Assembly (NCBI GenBank): GCA_001775955.1
Contig: MEZD01000001.1
Location: forward strand, 75,197 to 108,349
DNA: 33,153 bases
Reading direction: 5' to 3'
From: Candidatus Bathyarchaeota archaeon RBG_13_38_9
GTDB taxonomy: Archaea; Thermoproteota; Bathyarchaeia; 40CM-2-53-6; RBG-13-38-9
Positions 9,028 to 16,695 of this stretch are shown one piece after another. The notes beneath the pieces are model-generated. The model saw only the letters and a program-made list of their open reading frames with translations, was not told where the DNA came from and did no database searches. A program made the translations under genes and the position numbers. The first letter of the stretch is position 1. Each line of letters begins with the position of its first letter.

Positions 9028-9046
9028 TGGTGCGGGGAGTGGGATT
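9028..9046 (-). repeat. Duplicated 3' end of tRNA-Leu (att-like direct repeat)
   Basis: TGGTGCGGGGAGTGGGATT is identical, in the same orientation, to the CCA end, acceptor strand and part of the T arm of the tRNA-Leu gene at 9895-9913. The match ends inside the T loop. The copy sits downstream of the tRNA 3' end, where the distal attachment site of a tRNA-integrated element would be. Confidence 0.7.
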
Positions 9047-9078
9047 CGCGCACCAGTTTACCAGTATATATAAAGAAA

Positions 9079-9088
9079 AGCGCGCGCT
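9079..9088. repeat. AGCGCGCGCT palindrome, copy 1
   Basis: This is a perfect 10-bp palindrome (12 bp with the flanking A and T) in a very AT-rich neighbourhood. The same word occurs at 20271 and 31040. It lies between genes here. Confidence 0.8.
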
Positions 9089-9204
9089 TACTGTGAGAAA
9101 AGGGATATGAAAGACTCGATGTTTGTATTCTCACGTTGCGGCGTCGTGGTCTGAAATTCTTGATTAAGACTAGTGTGTGCGCACCACAGGGAGAACAACG
9201 CATC

Positions 9205-9489
9205 CTATCTCATCAGTTTATGAACTACCAGTTTATGAACTACAAAACCAACAATAACAGAGATAATAAAATATAGTACAAGATTGCCTATCAAACTTAT
9301 TGGTTCAAAATATGTATTCACGCCTTCTGCAATATTGAATCCTGCTGTTTTTGTATAGAATCTAAAAGGGTATCCAATTGTCAAATCACCGTCCGCAGGT
9401 CTTCGATCATTATACGATATCGTTGTAAAAGAAACCAAAACTATGAAAAATACAATTATTGTAATTAGCCAAAATCTTTTGTTTTTCAT
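9205..9489 (-). CDS. Small two-helix membrane protein
   Basis: This 94-residue protein has a transmembrane helix near each end (WLITIIVFFIVLVSFTTI and ISLIGNLVLYFIISVIVGFVV) and a central outer loop GYPFRFYTKTAGFNIAEG. The family is not recognised by name, though short proteins with a GFPFRFY-type loop occur in bacteria and archaea. ATG 9489 is preferred over the upstream TTG because a TATA box lies 26 bases before it, implying a leaderless message. It sits between the two copies of the tRNA-Leu 3' end and may be cargo of a decayed element. Confidence 0.65.
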   Translation of the reverse strand: MKNKRFWLITIIVFFIVLVSFTTISYNDRRPADGDLTIGYPFRFYTKTAGFNIAEGVNTYFEPISLIGNLVLYFIISVIVGFVVHKLVVHKLMR

Positions 9490-9510
9490 GATCAAGCTTG
9501 CGTTTCATGA

Positions 9511-9520
9511 ATATATAAAA
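9511..9520 (-). promoter_or_regulatory. TATA box for the small membrane protein
   Basis: On the minus strand this reads TTTTATATAT, centred about 26 bases before the ATG at 9489. That is the distance expected for an archaeal promoter with transcription beginning at the start codon. Confidence 0.55.
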
Positions 9521-9529
9521 CTTCCAGAT

Positions 9530-9763
9530 TCTGTGAAGATCAGCGATGTTCTGACCTGCTATCCTCGCTCTTAGGTTGGAAGAGCCTGTCGTAACGTATA
9601 ATGCACAGACCTCATTCATACGGAAGAGTTGCTCAGCTATCTGGGGGAGTCGCTGCAAGTCGACCAGTAAAGCAACATCCGCTAGAAAGACTGGCTTAAC
9701 GTCATCCATTTCGCTTTTCACGTCATCAACCTTCTGATCAGATTGTGTTGTAAATTCCCCCAA
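9530..9763 (-). pseudogene. Truncated Lrp/AsnC-type ligand-binding (RAM) domain
   Basis: Residues 24-78 of the ORF resemble the C-terminal effector domain of Lrp/AsnC regulators: FLADVALLVDLQRLPQIAEQ, then EVCALYVTTGSSNLRARIAG and a final ADLHRI. Full domains continue with another helix and strand of about 20 residues; here the similarity ends abruptly and the frame runs on into the promoter and start of the small membrane protein. No helix-turn-helix is present. Stand-alone RAM proteins exist in archaea, so the parent may have been one of those. The break coincides with the junction to the downstream gene, which suggests loss by rearrangement in this tRNA-flanked accessory patch. Confidence 0.55.
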
Positions 9764-9894
9764 ATCAGATCAAAGACAACCTATCAAAGCTTCTTCGACA
9801 AATCTATGCCTTGATATTGATAGTAATCTTCCTCGTTACAAAAAGAAGCTATCAACACGCACAAACTGTGATTTGCTAAACTGCGCCAGTAAAA

Positions 9895-9913
9895 TGGTGC
9901 GGGGAGTGGGATT
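9895..9913 (-). repeat. tRNA-Leu 3' end, partner of the att-like direct repeat
   Basis: This is the functional copy of the 19-bp sequence repeated at 9028-9046. It covers the encoded CCA, discriminator, 3' acceptor strand and 3' T-stem strand of tRNA-Leu. Confidence 0.7.
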
Positions 9914-10000
9914 TGAACCCACGAACCCCTACGGGATAGGCTCCTGAAGCTTACGCAGTATACTGCTTCTACGCCTTTGACCTGACTAGGCGATCCCCGC
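9898..10000 (-). tRNA. tRNA-Leu(CAG) with one intron at an unusual position
   Basis: The acceptor is GCGGGGA/TCCCCGC with discriminator A and an encoded CCA (9895-9897). The D arm is GCCT...AGGC, the T arm GTGGGTTCAAATCCCAC, and the long variable arm contains TCCCGTAGGGG, as expected for leucine. The anticodon arm is broken: TAG is separated from GCTTCAGGAGCCTA by 18 nt (9951-9968). Removing them gives TAGGC-TTCAGGA-GCCTA with anticodon CAG. The splice site falls inside the 5' anticodon-stem strand (about 29/30). A relaxed bulge-helix-bulge fits: GCGT pairs with GCGT using two G-U pairs, with bulges AGA and AAG. The ORF 9784-10050 in the track is a shadow of this gene. Confidence 0.88.
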
Positions 10001-10097
10001 AATTTCTCATTTTTATCATAGAAGATCTTCTTCAAGATATCGTTGATCATCTGAAAATGTTTGGGTACTAATTCAGTGAGTCTCTGGCTCCATAACA

Positions 10098-10105
10098 GTT
10101 TTAAG
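10098..10105 (+). promoter_or_regulatory. Probable TATA box of the UPF0182 gene
   Basis: GTTTTAAG lies about 29 bases before the ATG at 10131, consistent with an almost leaderless transcript. This is a weak match. Confidence 0.3.
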
Positions 10106-10130
10106 AGGAGAGCTTAGACACATCATTGAA

Positions 10131-12995
10131 ATGAAATATTACGACCAAGAGGAGCAGCCAGCGCCGACTTTTCCGACAAGAAAAGTAATGCTTGTAATAG
10201 CGACGCTCTTCGCAATTTTTGTGATATGGTCTATAGGTAGCCAGCTGATCTGGTTAATACTTAATTTCAAAGAGTTTGGTGAACTCTTTCTCAGACCAAT
10301 CTTTTTTGAGATAATAGGCGGAACCATACTCGCTATCATCGCTTTCGTGAGACTCGACATCTTAAAGAGACGGTCTCTAATTTGGTGGTTTATTAATCTA
10401 ATAATTTCCTCCTTCAAAGGATATGGGGCAATTCCACCAAATCGAATTGACTTTAAAAGTTTCAAACTAACACCAACGAAATTCGTTCTCTGGCAAATTA
10501 CAAAAGTTCTCTTAGGGATGATGCTATTCAGAAATTATATTTTCGGCATGGCTACCTATGCCATGTCTCAAGGTTGGGACCCAAGGCTTGATCTAGTACT
10601 GGGTGTATTCAAACTACCTTTCATTACTCCTCCAATGGATGGTGCATATGCTCAAGCAAATGTTCTACCAATGATACCTGCAATAACACTCTTAATAGGT
10701 CCTTTACTAGCCGCATTCGGAACCCGTCTAGTAATCTTGGTCGGTATTACTCAACTTGCAAGAATATTCACACCCACTTCTGAGGAGGCTTCTGGCGCCG
10801 TTCCTTTCGGGGTTAGCTGGCGAGTAGCCTCGTTCGAAGGTATGTTATCAATAGGCCTTTTCTGGGTCATGTTCAATAGTTTCTTCTCAGCAGTCATAGA
10901 TTACAATACACGCTACATCATTGGAGGTCTGGCTGTAGGCGTAATCTTATTTGCAATATTTTACTTTCTAGATTTACACTATTCAAAAGGGCTCTCTACA
11001 CTTAGACGACGCAGGGTTAACATCAGAATACTCAGCATCTTCTTAATAGCTCTGGTAACGGGTTCAATCATGGCCATAAATAATAGTGTAGCTGACGCGA
11101 GAAAAGTAGAATGGCTTGGACCATACACATCCCAACAGATTGTTGTCAATCAATATTTTGCAGAACTTGATAAAGTAAGAGAGGTCCCGTATGACATCAG
11201 CCTAAAGGTTACTCCGAAAAGCATGATTGAGGAACATATCACAGTTAATAGGGATCTGTTGAACAAGATTCGTTTATGGGATTGGGATGCTGCCTTCGCC
11301 AAACTAAAACCTGAGATTGGTCTTATACCTTATGTGGATTACCAAGATTCCGACATTCTAAGATTTAACAATACACTATACTGGAGCTCATCAATGAAAC
11401 CCATACTTCCAGAGACAGTTCTTCAAGCAGATCAATGGTATGCTGAACACCTAGTCTATACACACGTTCCCAATGGATTCTTAATTCTTAATGCCAATGA
11501 AGGTGTGATCGAAGAAGCTGACCAATTCTTCAAACAGAGGAGGATCTACTATGGTGAGGGAGGCCTCCTATCTGAGACTTGGGCTACATATCCACGGGAC
11601 CGTGAGGAAAGTGAAGAATTGGAAGGACATTTCTATACGGGAAATGGTGGTGTAAGTCTCTCTCCTCCTTTAAGTTGGATCTTCGAATTCAATTTCTTTC
11701 TAGCTTATCGTACACAGACGTTGGAGGTCTTAAGGTATAGAGACATTCACGATCGGATAGAGATGCTCTTTCCATATTTCGAATACGACTTCTTCGGACG
11801 GAAAGTAGACATGTTCCCAGTTACAGATGGTGTGCAGACATATTACTTGATGCCACTTATTGTTCGACTCGATACAGGAAAGGTTCCATGGAGTAGTAAC
11901 AATCCATTGTTGAGACTAGCTGGCTATGCATTGATCGACACATATAATGGCGATATCCAAATATTTGTGATCGGAGACGACTTCTTTAGCGAATTATTCA
12001 AGGATTCATACAGCGAATATATCAAAACAGAAATTCCTGGATGGCTTGAACTTCAGACAAGATACCCTGAGGAACTGTTCGAGTGGAGGGTTGGGATGTT
12101 TAATTATTACCATGTCACTGATCCAGCTACCTTCATAGTAGCAAAAGAATTCTTTGAAGTTCCAGAGGGCTTGGATACTTATTTTATAATGTCTCAACCT
12201 TCAGGTTTCAATGAACCTGAATTTGTAGGCTTGCTTTCTCTTGAACTTCGAGGAGCGAAGGGACGGAACTTAGCTGGATATATGGTAGTAGAGAATGATT
12301 ATTCCAGGTTAGGTGTTATGACTTTCAATAGAGTTTCTCTGGAGTCGGAGACAAAATTACTTGGACCTACAGCAACACTTGAGGCCCTCGAGAAAAATGC
12401 GGAATTCGCCACTTTGAGGACTCTACTTAGAACACCGCGCATAGGAGATAATATCCTATACAGAGTGGGCGAGCATGATGTATACTTTATACCTGTTTAT
12501 ACTGCTGGAGCTGGAGGTGTTGTTACTGAGTTGGGAATTGTTGCTTGTGTGGGCGCTCGATTTACTGGAGAATATATTGTTGGTCTTGGTGATACGGCAG
12601 AAGAGGCTTATAGAGAATATTTGACGGCAGTAGGCAGGATTGAGTTGCCTATACCTGAAGTTCCTACGGAGCCAAAGGAGGATGTTGAAGACCGATTTGC
12701 AAATGTTCTAAATATCTTTGAAAAAGCAAATGTTACACTAATGACTCCTGAAGCTTTGAATCCCACGGTTTCCTATAATGAAGGGATGACAGATTATGTG
12801 TCAATTGATCAATGGAATCAGACCAGACAACTAGTCGAAGATTTTATCTCTGATTGGGCTATTGAGACAGACAAAATTTTTATGTGGCAAGAAGGATCTA
12901 ATATCAACTTCGGAGCACTCTTAAACATCAATGGAATAACCGAACTCCACTACGTAACCGTCAATCTCGAAGTTGAAGAAAACCCTGAGGAGTAA
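10131..12995 (+). CDS. UPF0182 (COG1615) large integral membrane protein
   Basis: The 954-residue protein matches the overall design of the UPF0182/COG1615 family: several transmembrane helices in the first third (about seven hydrophobic segments between residues 17 and 325) and then a very large extracytoplasmic domain. Typical sequence includes VEWLGPYTSQQIVVNQYFAE at the membrane boundary. No enzymatic motif is evident and the family has no established biochemical role. The region AIPPNRIDFKSFKLTPTKFV between early helices is strongly charged and may be cytosolic. It is followed after two bases by a membrane-anchored Hsp20-like protein, so the pair is almost certainly cotranscribed. The family call is from recognition of architecture and motifs, not a search. 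Confidence 0.75.
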   Translation: MKYYDQEEQPAPTFPTRKVMLVIATLFAIFVIWSIGSQLIWLILNFKEFGELFLRPIFFEIIGGTILAIIAFVRLDILKRRSLIWWFINLIISSFKGYGAIPPNRIDFKSFKLTPTKFVLWQITKVLLGMMLFRNYIFGMATYAMSQGWDPRLDLVLGVFKLPFITPPMDGAYAQANVLPMIPAITLLIGPLLAAFGTRLVILVGITQLARIFTPTSEEASGAVPFGVSWRVASFEGMLSIGLFWVMFNSFFSAVIDYNTRYIIGGLAVGVILFAIFYFLDLHYSKGLSTLRRRRVNIRILSIFLIALVTGSIMAINNSVADARKVEWLGPYTSQQIVVNQYFAELDKVREVPYDISLKVTPKSMIEEHITVNRDLLNKIRLWDWDAAFAKLKPEIGLIPYVDYQDSDILRFNNTLYWSSSMKPILPETVLQADQWYAEHLVYTHVPNGFLILNANEGVIEEADQFFKQRRIYYGEGGLLSETWATYPRDREESEELEGHFYTGNGGVSLSPPLSWIFEFNFFLAYRTQTLEVLRYRDIHDRIEMLFPYFEYDFFGRKVDMFPVTDGVQTYYLMPLIVRLDTGKVPWSSNNPLLRLAGYALIDTYNGDIQIFVIGDDFFSELFKDSYSEYIKTEIPGWLELQTRYPEELFEWRVGMFNYYHVTDPATFIVAKEFFEVPEGLDTYFIMSQPSGFNEPEFVGLLSLELRGAKGRNLAGYMVVENDYSRLGVMTFNRVSLESETKLLGPTATLEALEKNAEFATLRTLLRTPRIGDNILYRVGEHDVYFIPVYTAGAGGVVTELGIVACVGARFTGEYIVGLGDTAEEAYREYLTAVGRIELPIPEVPTEPKEDVEDRFANVLNIFEKANVTLMTPEALNPTVSYNEGMTDYVSIDQWNQTRQLVEDFISDWAIETDKIFMWQEGSNINFGALLNINGITELHYVTVNLEVEENPEE

Positions 12996-12997
12996 AA

Positions 12998-13447
12998 ATG
13001 AGTCTCTATAAAAAACGACGTGGACGTGAAATCGGTGATGCGATCAATATTATCACGATTTTCATTGGAGTCATTGTTGTTGGGGTAATACTTACTCTAT
13101 TAGTTAGATTTCAAAGAGGATTGCTTGGCATAGTTCTCGGCGGCTTGGCTGTAGCACTTGTAATCTATTGGATTCTAGAAATAAGGAAGACAATGAAAAC
13201 AGAATTTAAAGTAAGAGAAATAGATGCAAGAGAATGGGCACCTGATATAATAGAAAACAAGGAGGAAATCGTAGTTGTCGGCAAAGTGCCAGGTCCAAGA
13301 GAGAAAATAAAAGTTCTTTTAGAAGAAAATTTCCTAGAAGTTAAAGGCGGCCTCGGCTTCCGTAAAGTCGTAAAATTACCATCCAAAATAGTGAGCTTCA
13401 ATACTTCATACAATAATGGAGTACTTGAAGTAAGATTAAAGAAATAA
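12998..13447 (+). CDS. Membrane-anchored Hsp20/alpha-crystallin-like protein
   Basis: Two hydrophobic helices (INIITIFIGVIVVGVILTLLV and LLGIVLGGLAVALVIYWIL) are followed by a cytosolic beta domain of about 80 residues. The domain ends in NNGVLEVRLKK, the hallmark closing strand of small heat-shock proteins, and has the preceding FRKVVKLPSKIVSFNTSY pattern of that fold. No C-terminal I-x-I oligomerisation tail is present. It starts two bases after the UPF0182 stop with AAAAATGAG, so it is the second gene of that operon. A role as a dedicated membrane-side chaperone or structural partner of the UPF0182 protein is inferred from position only. Confidence 0.75.
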   Translation: MSLYKKRRGREIGDAINIITIFIGVIVVGVILTLLVRFQRGLLGIVLGGLAVALVIYWILEIRKTMKTEFKVREIDAREWAPDIIENKEEIVVVGKVPGPREKIKVLLEENFLEVKGGLGFRKVVKLPSKIVSFNTSYNNGVLEVRLKK

Positions 13448-13496
13448 TCGAAATTTTCAACAATAACCTCTTTACCGATCTAGGAATGCAGATTCT

Positions 13497-13844
13497 TTGA
13501 AAAAGACTACAGACTCAAGAAAATTATCAATAATTGTCTTGGTCACCTGCCCAGATAAAGAAAGTGCAAATAAAATTGCCTCCTCGCTTATAGAAAAAAA
13601 ACTGGCTGCATGTGTAAATACAATTAACAATGTTGAAAGCATATTCAGATGGAAAGGAAAGATCGAAAAATCTTCTGAGAACCTCTTAATTATAAAATCA
13701 AAGAAGCGACTTCTCAAGAAATTGATTGCGGATGTGCAGCAAAATCATCCCTACCAACTACCAGAAATTCTTGCTCTGCCAATCATTGGAGGATCTAAAG
13801 CATATATCGACTGGCTGAACGATGAGACTCAAAACATGATTTAA
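13497..13844 (+). CDS. cutA: CutA1-like divalent cation tolerance protein
   Basis: This is a 115-residue member of the CutA1 trimeric family. The family features are VTCPDKESANKIASSLIEKKLAACVN at the start of the ferredoxin-like fold, the SIFRWKGKIE strand, and HPYQLPEILALPI followed by YIDWLN. It starts with TTG, which has an AGGA eleven bases upstream; the nearby ATG is out of frame and closes at once. Copper tolerance is the historical label, but the biochemical role of the family remains uncertain. The next gene, a JAMM protease, begins 22 bases downstream. Confidence 0.93.
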   Translation: MKKTTDSRKLSIIVLVTCPDKESANKIASSLIEKKLAACVNTINNVESIFRWKGKIEKSSENLLIIKSKKRLLKKLIADVQQNHPYQLPEILALPIIGGSKAYIDWLNDETQNMI

Positions 13845-13866
13845 AATATTGTTCCAGTGACCAAAT

Positions 13867-14271
13867 TTGATTGTCTTTAGGAAGACAGATCTTCAAATAA
13901 TCGCTCAACATTCAAGAGATTTGTTTCCAACCGAATCATGTGGCATAATTCTGGGAAAGAAACAAGACAATATCAAGATAGTTACAAAAATATTTCCGAC
14001 AAAAAATATTTTAAAATCTCGCACAAAATATCAAATCAATCCTCGGGAACAATTAAATATCTATATGAAAGCCGATGAAATATCACTCGAGGTCCTGGGT
14101 TATTATCATAGTCACCCATTTGGAGATACAAAACCATCAGAAACAGATATCAAAGAAGCGAATCAGCCTTGTTGTTCTTATGTTATCTACTCAAATGAGC
14201 AGGATGAGTTCAAGTCATTTCATTGGAATGGATCTTCATTCCTTGATGAAGAACTTAGGATATCCAATTAA
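13867..14271 (+). CDS. JAMM/MPN+ metalloprotease
   Basis: This 134-residue single-domain protein has the complete JAMM zinc site: Glu23 in PTESCGIILG, His81 and His83 in YYHSHPFGD, and Ser91 and Asp94 in KPSETD. Archaeal proteins of this type cleave isopeptide-linked ubiquitin-like SAMP proteins or act in sulfur-carrier maturation; which applies here cannot be decided because no ubiquitin-like protein or E1 gene is in the window. The start is TTG (TTG-ATT-GTC), giving a normal N-terminal beta strand. It follows cutA closely and is likely cotranscribed with it. Confidence 0.9.
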   Translation: MIVFRKTDLQIIAQHSRDLFPTESCGIILGKKQDNIKIVTKIFPTKNILKSRTKYQINPREQLNIYMKADEISLEVLGYYHSHPFGDTKPSETDIKEANQPCCSYVIYSNEQDEFKSFHWNGSSFLDEELRISN

Positions 14272-14414
14272 TATATTCCTCATAAAAAGATTCAGTTAAC
14301 AAATTTGGATTCATATGTCATTGACCACTATGTTCATGATGAATTATACCAACATTTAAGAATGAGGCACAGGTCTTTCTCTAGCCGATTCAATACTAGA
14401 GAAGGCCACTCATA

Positions 14415-15560
14415 TTGGATACTTTAAAGAAGGTTGAGGTTGGAAAACTTCAAACTCCACCCATTACAGTCCCATCAACTCATACCATCTCAAAAATTGT
14501 TGGCATCTTAAAAGACAAAAATTGTTATGAAGTATTTATTCCTGGAAAAGATAAAGTTGGAATAGTAACAATTAGAGACATTCTTACAGTCTCCCATCCT
14601 ACAACCACAAAGGCCTCTAGTATTATGAAATATCCTACTAGCCTTTCACCAACTACTTCTCTAGGTGAAGCTGCAAGAATCTTGACTGATTATCGACTCA
14701 GGGCACTACCAATAATGGAAGGAGGAGAACTCACAGGTGCGTTGACAGCAAGAAAAATTCTTGAATTCTTATTAGAAAAAGGTTCTTTGAATCTCCAAGT
14801 AAAGTCGCTCACGACAGGTAAGTTGACAACAATATCTAAGAACGATACAGTAGCGAAGGCTAGAAATCTAATGGTAGATAAGAAAATTGATCATCTACCA
14901 GTGATTTCTGATAATAAAATTGCTGGCATCGTGACTTCTAATGAGATAGTATTCAGAATAATACCAAGAGAAAGGATTGGTATTGCGATGACAAGTACGC
15001 GCGGCGCTCAAAAAAACTTTGGATACCAAGCAAGTTCAATCATGGAGACCCCATTGACATGCCAAGCTAGAGATAAAGCATCAGAAGCATTAGCAAACAT
15101 GCTCCGAGCAGGCAAGACTTACAATTTAGTTACAGTCCTGGGAATGGTTCAAAGTATTGTAACTCCAAGAGATTACATTAATCTTGTCGCCGAGCCCCAA
15201 CCCATAGTGGAAATCCCGGTCTACATAATAGGATTGCCAGAAGATCCATTCGAGGCTGAAGTTGCTAAGTCAAAATTCTTGAACTCAATTGGAACATTAA
15301 AAAGAGCTTTTCCAGAAATAGAGGAAGCACGTTCGGTTATAAAAATCTCAGAGTCAGTTAAGGGAAAAGAAAGAAGAAGATATGAAGTAGACATCGCAAT
15401 GACAACACACAAGGGAGTCATCAACTACTCTCACTCTGGATGGGACTTACCGAGTATTTACGATGAGTTGGCTACGAGGATCAAACGCTTAATGACACAG
15501 CGTCGAGGAACCGCAAAAAGATATTTGAGAAAAGGACAAAAGACAAAAAGAAAACGGTAA
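14415..15560 (+). CDS. Four-CBS-domain protein with basic C-terminal, possibly ribosome-binding, domain
   Basis: Residues 1-255 hold four CBS motifs as two Bateman pairs; typical pieces are NDTVAKARNLMVDKKIDHLPV and TSLGEAARILTDYRLRALPI. Such pairs bind adenine nucleotides. Residues about 265-360 form an alpha/beta domain (PVYIIGLPEDPFEAEVAKSK ... YEVDIAMTTH ... GWDLPSIYDELATRIKRLM) whose pattern resembles the HPF/RaiA (S30AE) ribosome-hibernation fold. The last 20 residues are extremely basic. Together this suggests a nucleotide-sensing ribosome- or RNA-binding factor; I infer this, and recall that a CBS-containing hibernation factor has been described for archaeal ribosomes. The start is TTG at 14415. 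It converges with the ABC transporter, leaving only 31 bases between stops. Confidence 0.75.
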   Translation: MDTLKKVEVGKLQTPPITVPSTHTISKIVGILKDKNCYEVFIPGKDKVGIVTIRDILTVSHPTTTKASSIMKYPTSLSPTTSLGEAARILTDYRLRALPIMEGGELTGALTARKILEFLLEKGSLNLQVKSLTTGKLTTISKNDTVAKARNLMVDKKIDHLPVISDNKIAGIVTSNEIVFRIIPRERIGIAMTSTRGAQKNFGYQASSIMETPLTCQARDKASEALANMLRAGKTYNLVTVLGMVQSIVTPRDYINLVAEPQPIVEIPVYIIGLPEDPFEAEVAKSKFLNSIGTLKRAFPEIEEARSVIKISESVKGKERRRYEVDIAMTTHKGVINYSHSGWDLPSIYDELATRIKRLMTQRRGTAKRYLRKGQKTKRKR

Positions 15561-15591
15561 TTCTTCTAATTAAAAAAAATAGTGATGTGGA

Positions 15592-16695
15592 TCATCCTTG
15601 GCAGATATTCAAGGAGTCTGCTTTGAATTGGACATATACCTTTTTCCCTTTATTTATACACAAATCTTTAAAAGAACTCAATGTTAATTCTGACTCAATT
15701 AGAAAGCCTACATCCACCGAAACCTTTGCACTAGACTTCATCTGAACAATGCCAGATACCTTTCCTGTCAGATTGTTACAGACGCATCCACACCATTTCG
15801 GATTTCTAATTAATGATTCATTTGATAGGATGATATCTTCTGGTTTGATTGTAAGAATAATTTTTTCTCCATCTCCTTTTCCAATCACTGGCGCTAAGAT
15901 TTCTATGTTACCTATTTTGACTTTAGCGGGACTTGACGCAGCTTGAACTATTGTTCCATCATATACGTTTAGTCCGAGGAAGTTGGCCACATATTTGGAG
16001 TTTGGCTTCTCTAATATCTCGTCACGGTTACCTATCTGTTCTACGACACCTTCACCCATCACAGCTATCCTGTCAGAGATTGTGCATGCCTCAGCTAAAT
16101 CATGTGTTACATATATTGACGTTACTTCGAGAGGTTCTAAAAGATTCTTAAAATCGGTTCTTATACTCTCTCGAGTTTTCGGATCTAATGCGGACAGAGG
16201 TTCATCAAGAAGCAGAAGTGTAGGATCAATTGCTAAAGCTCTGGCCAAGGCTACGCGCTGCTGCTGACCTCCACTAAGCTCATGCGGATAACATTGGGTA
16301 CAATCTTTCAATCCTATAAAGTCTAGAAGTGAATTGATTTTTTTCTTAATCTCATGTCTTGGCAGATGTTTAGCTTTCAATCCGTATGATATATTTTCAT
16401 CAACTCGCATGTGAGGGAATAATGAATAATTTTGAAAGACATAACCTATCCCTCTATCTGAGGGACTAACATGGATTCTTTTACTTCCCTTTTTTCCATC
16501 AACAAGAATTTTGTTAATGTAAATTTCTCCCTCATCGGGTGAACACAAACCAGATATTATGTTCAGCATAGTAGTCTTGCCACAGCCGCTTGGTCCAACT
16601 ATTGATAGAAGCTCATTCGTTTGAACTTGTAAAGTGACATTTCTAAGAACTTCTTTATCTGAAAATCGTTTTTTTATTGTTTTAAGTTCTATCAT
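15592..16695 (-). CDS. ABC transporter ATPase, molybdate/tungstate type
   Basis: This 367-residue ATPase has Walker A GPSGCGKTT, signature LSGGQQQR, Walker B LLLLDEPLSALD, and the switch histidine in VTHDLAEA. The last 120 residues form a TOBE/MOP-like regulatory domain (NVYDGTIVQ and later IKPEDIILS, NNLTGKVSGIVQ), as in ModC/WtpC importers of molybdate or tungstate. Its start overlaps the permease stop by four bases (ATGA), so the pair is translated together. Tungstate is as likely as molybdate in an archaeon; sulfate cannot be fully ruled out from the ATPase alone. Confidence 0.88.
   Translation of the reverse strand: MIELKTIKKRFSDKEVLRNVTLQVQTNELLSIVGPSGCGKTTMLNIISGLCSPDEGEIYINKILVDGKKGSKRIHVSPSDRGIGYVFQNYSLFPHMRVDENISYGLKAKHLPRHEIKKKINSLLDFIGLKDCTQCYPHELSGGQQQRVALARALAIDPTLLLLDEPLSALDPKTRESIRTDFKNLLEPLEVTSIYVTHDLAEACTISDRIAVMGEGVVEQIGNRDEILEKPNSKYVANFLGLNVYDGTIVQAASSPAKVKIGNIEILAPVIGKGDGEKIILTIKPEDIILSNESLIRNPKWCGCVCNNLTGKVSGIVQMKSSAKVSVDVGFLIESELTLSSFKDLCINKGKKVYVQFKADSLNICQG

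Larger units (their letters stand above)
8895..9204. other. Gene-free stretch with GC-rich palindromes in AT-rich DNA
   Basis: No convincing gene is present. The first 130 bases are AT-rich with T and A runs. The right half holds a 19-bp copy of the tRNA-Leu 3' end, a 7-bp hairpin TGGTGCG/CGCACCA around it (9028-9054), the palindrome AAGCGCGCGCTT, and CGCACCAC at 9180-9187, which is an inverted copy of GTGGTGCG at 9027-9034. The interval between those two arms (about 160 bases) is richer in G and C than its surroundings and might be a structured RNA or a small mobile remnant. Confidence 0.4.

Noticed and set aside
9018-9203. 61-residue minus-strand ORF across the tRNA fragment and palindrome
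   Set aside because: Part of it translates the tRNA-Leu 3' remnant and composition is not protein-like; treated as noncoding.
9784-10050. 88-residue minus-strand ORF containing GSWVQIPLPAP
   Set aside because: This is the well-known false translation of a tRNA gene; it overlaps tRNA-Leu completely.
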